Shown: positions 46,046-54,213 of the stretch, piece by piece | Layout: every line of letters starts with the position of its first letter | How positions within the stretch are numbered: position 1 is the stretch's first letter | Source: JAKOUY01 sp037045185 | Lineage (GTDB): Bacteria; Actinomycetota; Acidimicrobiia; Acidimicrobiales; Ilumatobacteraceae | Reading direction: 5' to 3' | Length of the DNA: 64,000 nt | Assembly: GCA_037045185.1 (NCBI GenBank) | Contig: JBAOHQ010000004.1 | Location: 1 to 64,000 of the forward strand | Notes under the pieces: generated by a model | Told to the model about the DNA's origin: nothing | Seen by the model: the letters and a program-made list of their open reading frames with translations, nothing else | Databases searched by the model: none | Made by a program: the position numbers and the translations under genes

Positions 46046-46368
46046 TGGCCGGTCTCCGCCCACTCGACGAGGACGCGGCCGCCCTCGACCCGGCACGGGT
46101 AGGTGCGCAGGTTCACGGTGACCGGGAAGACCTTGGCCTGGCCGGTGGTGTAGTCGAACACGCCGCCGTGCTTGGGGCATTCGATGGTGTGCTCGCTGAC
46201 GAAGCCCTCGCACAACTTCACCCGCTCGTGGGTGCACAACCCGTCGGTGGCGAAGTACTCGTCATCGGGTGAGCGGTAGATCGCCACCTGCTGGCCGGCG
46301 AGTTCGACACCGATGACGTCTTCGGTGCGCACCTCGTCCGCCGAACACACATCCACCCAGTTCCCCAT
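46042..46368 (-). CDS. Rieske [2Fe-2S] ferredoxin
   Basis: A 108-residue soluble Rieske ferredoxin. The cluster ligands are in GLCTHERVKLCEG (C-x-H) and IECPKHGGVFDY (C-x2-H). It has no membrane anchor, so it belongs to the oxygenase-ferredoxin (NirD-like/BphF-like) group that feeds electrons to ring-hydroxylating or demethylating oxygenases. No terminal oxygenase is adjacent. Start 46368 gives MGNWVDVCSADEV, with AAAGGACGG upstream. It heads the three-gene operon. Confidence 0.9.
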   Translation of the reverse strand: MGNWVDVCSADEVRTEDVIGVELAGQQVAIYRSPDDEYFATDGLCTHERVKLCEGFVSEHTIECPKHGGVFDYTTGQAKVFPVTVNLRTYPCRVEGGRVLVEWAETGQ

Positions 46369-46458
46369 CTCCGTCCTTTCCCGATGGCGTTGCGCCGCGC
46401 CGTTGCCGCCCCCAGAGTATGACGTCGAATTCCGCCGAAACTGCTGGCTCGGAGGCCT

Positions 46459-47301
46459 GTGAACCACATCCTCACGCTCACCTGTCCGGATCGCCCGGGC
46501 ATCGTCCACGCCGTATGCTCCGGGCTGCTGGACGTGGGTGGGAACATCGTCGAGAACGCCCAGTTCAGCGAGCCGATCACCGGGACGTTCTGCATGCGCC
46601 TGGCGTGCGAGACCGCTGAGCACGACCCGGTGGTGGTGCGCGACGCCGTGCTGGCCCGGCTGGCCGACCCGGCCGCGCAGGTCACCGTGCGCGCCGAGTC
46701 CACCAGGCCGCGGGTGCTGATCATGGTGTCGAAGTTCGACCACTGCCTGGTGGACCTGCTGTATCGCTGGCGCACCGGTGCCCTGCCGATCGACATCCCG
46801 GTCATCGTCTCCAACCACCCCGATTGCGCCCTGGTGGCGGCAACCCACGGCATCCCCTACGTGCACCTGCCCATCACCGCCAGCACCAAGGCCTCACAGG
46901 AGGCCCAACTCAAGGCGTTGATCGAGAGGCACGAGATCGACCTCGTCGTGCTGGCCCGCTACATGCAGGTGCTCAGCGACGACCTGTGCGCCCACCTCAG
47001 CGGCCGGGCCATCAACATCCACCACTCGTTCCTGCCCGGCTTCAAGGGGGCCAAGCCGTACCACCAGGCACACGAGCGCGGCGTGAAGCTGGTGGGGGCC
47101 ACGGCGCACTTCGTCACCGCCGACTTGGACGAGGGTCCGATCATCGAGCAGGACGTGGCCCGCGTCAACCACGCCCACACCGTCGAGCAACTGGTCAGCC
47201 TGGGCCAGGACACCGAGCGGGCCGTGCTCAGCCGGGCGGTGCGCTACTGGGCCGAGGACCGGGTGCTGCTGGTAGGCAACACCACGGTCGTCTTCACCTG
47301 A
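46459..47301 (+). CDS. purU: formyltetrahydrofolate deformylase
   Basis: A 280-residue PurU, hydrolysing 10-formyl-THF to formate and THF to balance one-carbon pools. The N-terminal ACT domain reads ILTLTCPDRPGIVHAV. The catalytic formyltransferase domain has VSKFDHCLVDLLYRW, VIVSNHPDCA, LARYMQVLSDDLC, and INIHHSFLPGFKGAKPYHQA with the catalytic Asn-His, then GATAHFVTADLDEGPIIEQD with the catalytic Asp. GTG at 46459 is the start. It is divergent from the Rieske gene over a 90-base gap that must hold both promoters. Confidence 0.94.
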   Translation: MNHILTLTCPDRPGIVHAVCSGLLDVGGNIVENAQFSEPITGTFCMRLACETAEHDPVVVRDAVLARLADPAAQVTVRAESTRPRVLIMVSKFDHCLVDLLYRWRTGALPIDIPVIVSNHPDCALVAATHGIPYVHLPITASTKASQEAQLKALIERHEIDLVVLARYMQVLSDDLCAHLSGRAINIHHSFLPGFKGAKPYHQAHERGVKLVGATAHFVTADLDEGPIIEQDVARVNHAHTVEQLVSLGQDTERAVLSRAVRYWAEDRVLLVGNTTVVFT

Positions 47302-47324
47302 GGGCGTGCCGGTAACGTCGGGCG

Positions 47325-47774
47325 ATGCCCACCGATGCCGGTGACGTCACCGCGATCACCAACCTGCTCTACACCTACGCCGAGCGGATGGACGCCGGTG
47401 ACTTCGCCGGGGCCGCCGAACTGTTCCGCCACGCCACGATCAAGCTGGCCGGGGACGCCGTCGTCGACGCCGAGGCGATCCTGGCGATCTGGGAGTCCTC
47501 GGTCCGGCGCTACGCCGACGGCACGCCGCGCACCAAGCACGTGACCACCAACGTCATCGTCGACATCGACCCCGCCGGCGACACGGCACGGACGCGCAGC
47601 TACTACACCGTGCTCCAGCAGACCGACACCCTGGCGCTGCAGCCGATCATCGCCGGGCGCTACCACGACACCTTCGAACGCCACGACGGCGCCTGGCGAT
47701 GGGCCGAGCGGGACTACTCACTGGTGGATCTGGTGGGTGACCTCAGCCAGCACCTGACGATGACCCTCCCCTGA
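47325..47774 (+). CDS. SnoaL/NTF2-like protein
   Basis: A 149-residue single-domain protein with the cone-shaped NTF2 fold of the SnoaL-like group: an opening helix (VTAITNLLYTYAERMDAGDF), then GAAELFRHATI, HVTTNVIVDIDP, AGRYHDTFERHDGAWRWAER. Members include isomerases, dehydratases and small hydroxylase partners. The YAERMDAGDF/HVTTN pattern is frequent in actinobacterial steroid and aromatic gene sets. No catalytic assignment is possible. It follows purU by 23 bases. Confidence 0.8.
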   Translation: MPTDAGDVTAITNLLYTYAERMDAGDFAGAAELFRHATIKLAGDAVVDAEAILAIWESSVRRYADGTPRTKHVTTNVIVDIDPAGDTARTRSYYTVLQQTDTLALQPIIAGRYHDTFERHDGAWRWAERDYSLVDLVGDLSQHLTMTLP

Positions 47775-47799
47775 TCGCCGGGACCCTCCCACCGCCACG

Positions 47800-47846
47800 C
47801 CGTGGTCACCGGATCCCTCGCCTGGCGAGAGATTCGGTGACCACGG
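47800..47846. terminator. 47-base palindrome, copy 2 of a dispersed hairpin
   Basis: Left arm CCGTGGTCACCGGA (47800-47813) pairs with TTCGGTGACCACGG (47833-47846), with one G-U wobble. An inner stem CTCGC/GCGAG closes on a small loop. Outer arms are nearly identical to the copy at 25919-25965 while the inner stems differ in sequence but still pair. It lies between two convergent genes, where a bidirectional terminator is expected. Confidence 0.7.
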
Positions 47847-47853
47847 GGTGCGG

Positions 47854-49203
47854 TCAGAGCGAGGGGGGCGGCAGGGGGACGAGTGGCGAGGCCAGGGGGA
47901 GCGTGAAGCCGATCTCGGCCCCGCCACCGGGGGCATTGCGGGCGAAGACGGTGCCCCCGTGGGCCTCGGCAACGCTGGACACGATGGACAGCCCGAGGCC
48001 CGAACCGGGCAGGCTCCTGGCCGCCACCGCCCGGTAGAAGCGCTGGAAGATGCGCTCGTCGTCGCCGGGCGCCAGCCCCGGGCCGTGGTCGCGAACGCTG
48101 ATCCGCCCGTTGCTGATCGACAGGTGCACGGGGCCACCGGCGGAGAACTTCACGGCGTTGTCCACCAGGTTCTGGACCGCTCGCTCGACCCCGTTGATCC
48201 GCACGTTGGCCACGGAGGCGTCGGCACTCACGTGCACCTCGCGCCCGCTGCGTCGCTGGGCGCGTTCGGCGACTCGCCCGGCGATGTCGGCCAGCACCAC
48301 CCGCTGGGGAAGCTCGTCGGCGGCTCGATCGGTCGCCAGATCGACCAGCTCGTTGACCAGCGTGGTCAGCTCACGGGTCTCCAGGTCGAGGTCATCGAGG
48401 ATCTGCTTGCGTGACTCGTCGGGCAGTTGCTCGAAGCGACGCAGCACGGACACGTTCGTGCGCAGGCTGGTCAGCGGGGTGCGCAGTTCGTGGCCGGCGT
48501 CCTGGACCAGTTGGCGCTGCGCCGCCCGGCTGGCCCCCAGCGCGGCCAGCATGCCGCGCATCGACTGCCCGAGGGTGGCCACCTCGTCGCGTCCCTCGAC
48601 GGGGATGTCCGGCTCCAGCGAGCCGGTGTCGGCCACGTGCTGGGCGGCATGGGTGAGCTGCTGCAACCGCCGGGTGATGTGCCGCCCGAGCCACCAGCCG
48701 AGCACCATGGCCGCGCCGATGGCGGCCAGCACCGCCAGCAAGGTTCGCCTGGCGATGTGGCTGAGCGACTGGTTGGTCTCGGTCAGCGGGCGAGCGAACT
48801 GCACCGCACCCCCACCGGCGATCGGGACGGTCAGCATGCGGAAGTCCTCGCCCTGCACGTCGACGGTGCGCCGGACCCGCCCGACACCCGACGCGGCGAC
48901 ACCGAGCTCACGGTTGTTCACGGGCAGTTCCTCCGCCGTGTTGCGGCAGATCGACCCGTCGGCCAGGAGCACCTGGACGGCGATGCCGCGCAACGGGCCG
49001 CGGCGGACATCGCCGTCGCCGTCTGTGTCGACCACCCCGGTGCACCGCCCGGCGATGCGCACGTTGGAGGCCACGTTCAACGACTGATCCACGGAGTTGA
49101 GCAGCTGCGCTCTGGTGGTGCGGTACGAGGTCACGCCGATGGCGACGCTGGCCGCCGAGGCCAACGCCGCCAGGGCCAGGATGATCTTCAGCCGCAGGCT
49201 CAT
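47854..49203 (-). CDS. sensor histidine kinase (MprB-like)
   Basis: A 449-residue membrane kinase. Helix 1 is at residues 6-25, an outer sensor region runs to about 150 with two Cys (GRCTG, SICRN), helix 2 at about 155-173, then a HAMP linker. The HisKA motif QDAGHELRTPLTSLR has His238. The ATPase has NLVDNAVKFS (N box), VRDHGPGLAP (G1), FQRFYRA (F) and GSGLGLSIV (G2). This is the layout of the actinobacterial envelope-stress kinase MprB. The start overlaps the response-regulator stop by ATGA. Confidence 0.93.
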   Translation of the reverse strand: MSLRLKIILALAALASAASVAIGVTSYRTTRAQLLNSVDQSLNVASNVRIAGRCTGVVDTDGDGDVRRGPLRGIAVQVLLADGSICRNTAEELPVNNRELGVAASGVGRVRRTVDVQGEDFRMLTVPIAGGGAVQFARPLTETNQSLSHIARRTLLAVLAAIGAAMVLGWWLGRHITRRLQQLTHAAQHVADTGSLEPDIPVEGRDEVATLGQSMRGMLAALGASRAAQRQLVQDAGHELRTPLTSLRTNVSVLRRFEQLPDESRKQILDDLDLETRELTTLVNELVDLATDRAADELPQRVVLADIAGRVAERAQRRSGREVHVSADASVANVRINGVERAVQNLVDNAVKFSAGGPVHLSISNGRISVRDHGPGLAPGDDERIFQRFYRAVAARSLPGSGLGLSIVSSVAEAHGGTVFARNAPGGGAEIGFTLPLASPLVPLPPPSL

Positions 49204-49886
49204 TCGAGTCGGGCGGTGTAACCGACGCCGCGCACGGTGTGCAGGAACTTCGGCTCGCCGTCGAGCTCCAGCTTGCGCCGCAGGTACGACATGTACACGG
49301 CGAGGTTCTTCGAGTCGGGGCCGAAGTCGTAGCCCCAGATGCGGTCGTAGATGGTGGAGTGGTCGAGGACGATCCCCTGGTTGCGCAGCAGCAGTTCCAG
49401 CAGCTGGAACTCGGTCTTGGACAGCTCCACCTCACGGCCGGCGCGCCACACACGCCTGGCCTGATTGTCGAGGACCACGTCACCGAGGCGCAGGTCGTCG
49501 GGCTGCTCAGCGTCGGGCTCTGGCTGGGTCCGGCGCAGCAGCGCCCGCAACCGGGCGAGCAGCTCGTCGAGGTCGAACGGCTTGGGCAGGTAGTCGTCGG
49601 CGCCGGCGTCCAGGCCGGCCACCCGGTCGGCGGTCTCGGTGCGCGCCGTGAGCATCAGGATCGGCAGCCGTTTTCGCTCGGCACGCAGGACCCGGCACAC
49701 GGTGAGCCCGTCGACGTTGGGCATCATCACGTCCAGCACGGCAACGTCGGGCTTGGCGGCCTCGATCTGGGAGAGCGCCGCGGCGCCGTCGGAGGCCTCG
49801 ACAACGGAGTAGCCGACGAGCGACAGCGCCCTCGCCAGTGATTGGCGAATGGCGCGGTCGTCGTCGGCGATCAGAACGGTGTACAT
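49200..49886 (-). CDS. OmpR-family response regulator (MprA-like)
   Basis: A 228-residue two-domain regulator. The receiver has the acidic pocket IADDD (residues 6-10), phospho-acceptor Asp52 in VAVLDVMMPNVDG, the conserved Thr in ILMLTARTE and Lys in YLPKPFDLDEL. The DNA-binding winged helix includes VELSKTEFQLLELLLRN and the wing KNLAVYMSYLRRKLE with a final TVRGVGYTARLE. It is coupled to the kinase by ATGA. The gene for a secreted protein lies 74 bases upstream on the same strand. Confidence 0.94.
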   Translation of the reverse strand: MYTVLIADDDRAIRQSLARALSLVGYSVVEASDGAAALSQIEAAKPDVAVLDVMMPNVDGLTVCRVLRAERKRLPILMLTARTETADRVAGLDAGADDYLPKPFDLDELLARLRALLRRTQPEPDAEQPDDLRLGDVVLDNQARRVWRAGREVELSKTEFQLLELLLRNQGIVLDHSTIYDRIWGYDFGPDSKNLAVYMSYLRRKLELDGEPKFLHTVRGVGYTARLE

Positions 49887-49960
49887 CGGAACTCCATTGT
49901 GACCGGCCCGAGGACGGGGGGAGGGACTCCCGGGCCGGTCATCAATGGTTGCGGCCGGGA

Positions 49961-50737
49961 TCAGCCGTTGGCCGGCGCCGGCGGGGCGGCGTCGTCGCCG
50001 AGCGGGTCGCCCAGCGGGTCGCCCAGCGGGCCGCCCATCTCGTCACCGCCGGACTGCATGCCGTGCTTGCCGCCACCGCGGCGGTCACCACCGTGCTTGC
50101 CGCCGGGGCGGCCGAGCGGAGCGTTCTGGGTCTCGTTGACCCACGCCGTGATCCGGGCCGTGGCAACAGCCAGACGGGTATCGGCCTGCACCTGGGTGAT
50201 GGTGCCGGCGGTCACCTTGGCATCGAGGGCCGTCTTGGCGTCGGCGACGAGGGCGTCGATGACGGCCTGGCCGGTCTTGCCCTTGGCGACGGCGATCTCG
50301 GCCACCGTCTTGCCGCTCTGGATCTCGGTGCGCAGCTCGGCGGCGGTCACGCCGACGACCTCGGCGGCCTTGGTGATCGCCGCGCCGCCCATGCCCTTCA
50401 CCGGGCCGGCCGCGATGAGTGCGGCGACGACCTTGTCGGCCTGCTCCTGGGTCAGCGTGCCGTCGTCCACCAGCGGCTTGAGGACGGCGTCGAGGCGGGC
50501 CTTCATCGCCGCGTCACGGGCGGCCTCGGCGGCGGAGGCCGTGGTGCCCGAATCGCCGGGCGTGGCCGCCGTGGTGGCGTCGGTCGCCGCAACGGCGGAG
50601 CCGTCCGACGGGGTGGTGACCGGCGTGGTCTGGGCGGCGCTGGCCGACCCGCTGGCCTCGAGGATCAGTCCGGCTGCCCCGCCGGCCAGGAGGCCTGCGG
50701 TCATGCCCACTGCTGCGATGCGCTTGTTCTTGTTCAT
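49961..50737 (-). CDS. secreted protein with DUF2680-like helical repeats
   Basis: A 258-residue exported protein. The signal is at residues 5-35 (RIAAVGMTAGLLAGGAAGLI, cut after a SASA-type site). A Thr/Ala/Ser linker follows. The helical core resembles DUF2680-type sequences: LDAVLKPLVDDGTLTQEQAD and later LDAKVTAGTITQVQAD, two related copies. The tail is low-complexity: GGKHGGDRRGGGKHG, then GDPLGDPLGDD encoded by a 12-base tandem. It sits directly upstream of the two-component genes and may be sensed or controlled by them. The ATG at 50737 is chosen (MNKNKRIAA). Confidence 0.72.
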   Translation of the reverse strand: MNKNKRIAAVGMTAGLLAGGAAGLILEASGSASAAQTTPVTTPSDGSAVAATDATTAATPGDSGTTASAAEAARDAAMKARLDAVLKPLVDDGTLTQEQADKVVAALIAAGPVKGMGGAAITKAAEVVGVTAAELRTEIQSGKTVAEIAVAKGKTGQAVIDALVADAKTALDAKVTAGTITQVQADTRLAVATARITAWVNETQNAPLGRPGGKHGGDRRGGGKHGMQSGGDEMGGPLGDPLGDPLGDDAAPPAPANG

Positions 50738-50844
50738 GGGGTTGTGTGCTCCTTGATGTCGGGGGTATCGATCGGGGTGCACACATCCTGGACAACCTGT
50801 GCTAACGGCTCGTCCGAGATCGGTAAGAGTTGGGTGTGAGGCCC

Positions 50845-52266
50845 TCAGCGGGCGTCGAAGGCCTCGATCAGCTTCAGCAGGGCCTGCTCGATCACCTCCG
50901 GCAGCGCCGGATGGATCCAGATCTGCCCGACGGCCAACTCGTCCACCGTGGCGCCGAGGTGCATGCCCTGGATCAGCAACTGCACGGCGGTGGCCGCGTG
51001 GTAACCGATCATGTGGGCGCCCAGCAGGGTGCGGGTGCGCCGGTCGCCGACGAGCTTGACGTAGCCGTCGCAATCCTCCAGCGCCCATCCGTAGGCGGCG
51101 CCGGAGTACGGGTGGGTGACCACGTCCACGGCGTCACCGTGCTGGGCCCGAGCGGCTGCTTCGGTCAGACCCACCGCACCGATCTGCGGGAAGGTGAAGA
51201 CGCCGTGCGGTGCGGGCCGGTGGTCGAAGTGGCGGAGGTCGTCGGGATGGCTGAGGTTGTGGCGCACGACGCGGGCCTCGCCGTTGGCCATGTGCTTGAG
51301 CTGGTGCCGGCCGTTGACGTCGCCGAGGGCCCACACACCGGGGGCCGAGGTCCTCCCGGCGTCGTCCACCACCACGGCGGAACCGCGCACGTCCACCCCG
51401 GCGAGGTGAGCGTCGAGGCGGTCGCCGTTCGGTGTTCGCCCGGTGGCCACGAGCAACACGTCGCCGACGACGGCGCGCTGCTGGCCGGCGACGTCGATGC
51501 GCACCTCGATCCCACCATTGCCGTGCGCCACGTGGTCCAGGTGGGCCGAGACGATCACCTCGAAGCGCCGCCGGGCCAGTTCGGTGAACGTCTCGGCGAT
51601 CTGGCGGTCTTCGGCGGTGAGCAGCACGTCGCTGCGCTGGATGATCGTCACGCGCGAGCCCAACGCCCCGAACATGTGGGCCAGCTCGCAGGCGATGAAG
51701 CCGCCACCCACCACGACGAGGTGCTCGGGCAGGGCGTCGATGCGCATGATCGTGTCGCTGGTGTGGAACGGCACGGTCGGGCCCATCGTCGGGTCCAGAC
51801 CGCGGACACCCTCGGGCAGGTGCGGGCGGGCACCGGCAGCGATGACCACCTGCGCCCCGCGGATGCGTGACCCGCCCACCTCCACGGTCCGCTCCCCCAC
51901 GAAGCGCCCCTCGCCGGTGAAGACGGTCACGTTCTCCAACCCCAGGCGGTAGTCCCGCCCACCGGTGGCGATGGGATCGATGCGCCCGAAGACGCGGTCA
52001 CGGATGGCCGGCCAGTCGGCGCCGTCCACCGTGGCGTGCACGCCGTATCGCCCGGCGTGGCGGGCGGACTCGGCCACGTCGGCCGTGTACACCAGCATCT
52101 TGGTCGGGATGCAGCCGCGGTTCAGGCACGTCCCACCGAACACCGGATCACGTTCGACGATGGCGATCCGCCAGCCGTCCATCTCCGGGCCGATCAGCGA
52201 GTTGCCGCTCCCGGTGCCGATGATGACGAGGTCGAAGTCCTCGATGGCGTCGCCCGCCTGGCTCAC
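50845..52266 (-). CDS. mtr: mycothione reductase
   Basis: A 473-residue pyridine-nucleotide disulfide oxidoreductase reducing mycothione to mycothiol with NADPH and FAD. The FAD loop is LVIIGTGSGNSL, the redox pair is GGTCLNRGCIPTKMLVYTAD (C-x4-C), the second FAD motif is GVWALGDVNGRHQLKHMAN, and the catalytic His region near the end is IHPALPEVIEQALL. GTGSGNS and the THSISAT-free spacing are Mtr-like and distinguish it from lipoamide dehydrogenase. The GTG at 52266 overlaps the stop of the acyl-CoA dehydrogenase by GTGA. Mycothiol is restricted to Actinobacteriota, which anchors the lineage of this part. Confidence 0.9.
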   Translation of the reverse strand: MSQAGDAIEDFDLVIIGTGSGNSLIGPEMDGWRIAIVERDPVFGGTCLNRGCIPTKMLVYTADVAESARHAGRYGVHATVDGADWPAIRDRVFGRIDPIATGGRDYRLGLENVTVFTGEGRFVGERTVEVGGSRIRGAQVVIAAGARPHLPEGVRGLDPTMGPTVPFHTSDTIMRIDALPEHLVVVGGGFIACELAHMFGALGSRVTIIQRSDVLLTAEDRQIAETFTELARRRFEVIVSAHLDHVAHGNGGIEVRIDVAGQQRAVVGDVLLVATGRTPNGDRLDAHLAGVDVRGSAVVVDDAGRTSAPGVWALGDVNGRHQLKHMANGEARVVRHNLSHPDDLRHFDHRPAPHGVFTFPQIGAVGLTEAAARAQHGDAVDVVTHPYSGAAYGWALEDCDGYVKLVGDRRTRTLLGAHMIGYHAATAVQLLIQGMHLGATVDELAVGQIWIHPALPEVIEQALLKLIEAFDAR

Positions 52267-53477
52267 CGAGGGACCTCGGACCACGGCCGGTCCTTGTCCA
52301 GGCGGGGTTCGCCGGGAAGCCCGAGGACCTGTTCACCGAGGATGTTGCGCATGATCTCCGACGTCCCGCCCTCGATGGAGTTGGCTCTCACCCGCAAGAA
52401 CGCATAGCGCGGCCCGAAGCTCGTGGCACTGACGTCGATGGCCTCCGGGCGGCGGAAGGTGTAGTCGTAGCCCACCTGGCCCTCCATCCCCAGCAGGTCG
52501 ACGATGAACGCGTACATCTCCTTGTTCAGCTCGGCGTAGGCCAGCTTGGACACCGACCCCTCCGGCCCGGGGTTGCCGACGGCCATCGCCTCGCCGGCGC
52601 GCTGGTTGGTGAGCCGGCCGACCTCACCCTTGACGTACAGATGCATCAACCGGTCGCGGTTCACCGGCGTCTTGTGGTGCGGGGCGATGTCCTCGGTCCA
52701 GATGCGCATCACCTCGGCGGCCAGCCCGCCGCGGGGAACCTCGGTGGCCGAGCCGCTGCCGCCGATGGAGGTCCGCTCGTTCATCAACGTGGTCAGCGAG
52801 GCCCGCCACCCCTCCCCAACGGCGCCGATCCGGTTGGCGTCGGGGATGCGCACCTCGGTGAGGTAGACCTCGTTGAACTCGGCCTCGCCGGTGATCTGGC
52901 GCAACGGCCTGACGTCCACACCCGGGGCGTGCATATCGACCGCGAAGTAGGTCAACCCCTTGTGCTTGGGCTGGGTTGGGTCGGTGCGGGTGACCAGCAT
53001 GCCCCAGTCGGCGATGTGCGCCAGGGTGTTCCACACCTTCTGGCCGTTGACCACCCATTCGTCACCGTCACGCACGGCCTTGCATGCCAACCCGGCGAGG
53101 TCACTGCCGGCGCCCGGCTCGCTGAACAGCTGGCACCAGAACTCCTCACCGGTGAACATCGGCCGCAGGAAGCGCCGTTTCTGCTCCTCGGTGCCGTGGG
53201 TCACGATGGTGGGTCCGGCCAGGGCGATGAAGAACGTGCGCGCCTCGGCCGGGCGGGCGCCCGCGGCCAGCAGGCGCTGCTCGACGTGGCGGTTCAGTTC
53301 GGGCGGCAGGCCCAACCCGCCGTGACCGACGGGGAAGTGCACCCAGGCAAGGCCGCGGTCGTAGCGCGCCCCACGGAACACGATGTTGTCAGTGCTGGTG
53401 GGCGGGAAGTCCGCCAGTAACCCGTCGATGAGCTCATCGACGTGGGCGCGGTCAGGCGAGGTGGCAGCACTGGTCAT
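52263..53477 (-). CDS. acyl-CoA dehydrogenase
   Basis: A 404-residue FAD enzyme of the acyl-CoA dehydrogenase family, oxidising acyl-CoA thioesters at alpha-beta. FWCQLFSEPGAGSDLAGLA is the substrate/FAD signature, WVVNGQKVWNTLAHIADWGM follows, and the C-terminal ANSIEGGTSEIMRNILGEQVLGLP carries the catalytic-base region EGGTSE. The GRLTNQRAGEAMAV region resembles the heterotetrameric FadE subunits of steroid and cholesterol degradation. An ATG three codons upstream (53486) is possible. It is coupled to mtr by GTGA, an unexpected pairing. Confidence 0.92.
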   Translation of the reverse strand: MTSAATSPDRAHVDELIDGLLADFPPTSTDNIVFRGARYDRGLAWVHFPVGHGGLGLPPELNRHVEQRLLAAGARPAEARTFFIALAGPTIVTHGTEEQKRRFLRPMFTGEEFWCQLFSEPGAGSDLAGLACKAVRDGDEWVVNGQKVWNTLAHIADWGMLVTRTDPTQPKHKGLTYFAVDMHAPGVDVRPLRQITGEAEFNEVYLTEVRIPDANRIGAVGEGWRASLTTLMNERTSIGGSGSATEVPRGGLAAEVMRIWTEDIAPHHKTPVNRDRLMHLYVKGEVGRLTNQRAGEAMAVGNPGPEGSVSKLAYAELNKEMYAFIVDLLGMEGQVGYDYTFRRPEAIDVSATSFGPRYAFLRVRANSIEGGTSEIMRNILGEQVLGLPGEPRLDKDRPWSEVPR

Positions 53478-53507
53478 GCCCGGCATTGTGCCCCATACAG
53501 TGCAGCC

Positions 53508-54179
53508 ATGGCGAAGGAGGAACCGTTCATCGAGGTCGTCGACGGCCCCACACGGTGGCGGTTCGAGGCGGACTTCCTGCGGTCCACATGGACCTGCATC
53601 TGGGGTCGCGGCTGCCAGGGGATCCTCGATCATCCCGCGGAAGACCTGCAGCAGGGTTGCTGCTCGGTGGGCGCCGAGATGGGTGACGCCGAGGAGGCGA
53701 TGACCGTGTCGGCCACCGCGGCCGCCATCCCCGAGGACCGCTGGCAGTACCGCCACGCCGTCGACGCCCACGACGTGTTCAGCGACGCCACCCGCACCAA
53801 CACCAAGGTGGTGGACGGGGCCTGCGTCTTCTTGAACCGACCCGGGTTCGGCGGTGGCGCCGGCTGCGCGCTGCACCTGGCGGCCGAGGACCTCGGCGAG
53901 TCCCCGCTGGACTGGAAGCCGTCGGTGTGCTGGCAGCTGCCCGTCCGGGTCGACTGGGACGATCATCCCGACGGCACCGAGACCGCCACCGTCCGGCGCT
54001 GGTCACGGGCCGACTGGGGAGCAGAGGGGACCACGATGGCGTGGTGCTGCACGGAGGCGCCCGAGCCGTACTGCGGCGACCAGCCGGTGGTCGAATCCCT
54101 CGCGGCCGAGCTCCGTGGCATCTGCGGCGACCGGGTGTACGAGGCCGTCGCCGTCCGCCTGCGCGGCGATCGCCGCTGA
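53508..54179 (+). CDS. conserved cysteine-rich protein of unknown function
   Basis: A 223-residue soluble protein with eleven or so Cys. Key features: FLRSTWTCIWGRGCQGIL, LQQGCCSVGAEM, GCALHLAAEDLG, VCWQLPVRVDW, and MAWCCTEAPEPYCGD near the end. Paired Cys-x5-Cys and Cys-Cys clusters suggest a zinc or iron-sulfur centre, in the manner of CxxC/CC chelating proteins. No family name can be given. The ATG at 53508 lies 31 bases from the divergent acyl-CoA dehydrogenase start. Confidence 0.65.
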   Translation: MAKEEPFIEVVDGPTRWRFEADFLRSTWTCIWGRGCQGILDHPAEDLQQGCCSVGAEMGDAEEAMTVSATAAAIPEDRWQYRHAVDAHDVFSDATRTNTKVVDGACVFLNRPGFGGGAGCALHLAAEDLGESPLDWKPSVCWQLPVRVDWDDHPDGTETATVRRWSRADWGAEGTTMAWCCTEAPEPYCGDQPVVESLAAELRGICGDRVYEAVAVRLRGDRR

Positions 54180-54213
54180 CCGGCTGGCTGCGCGCCGGCT
54201 CAAGCGGGCCGGT

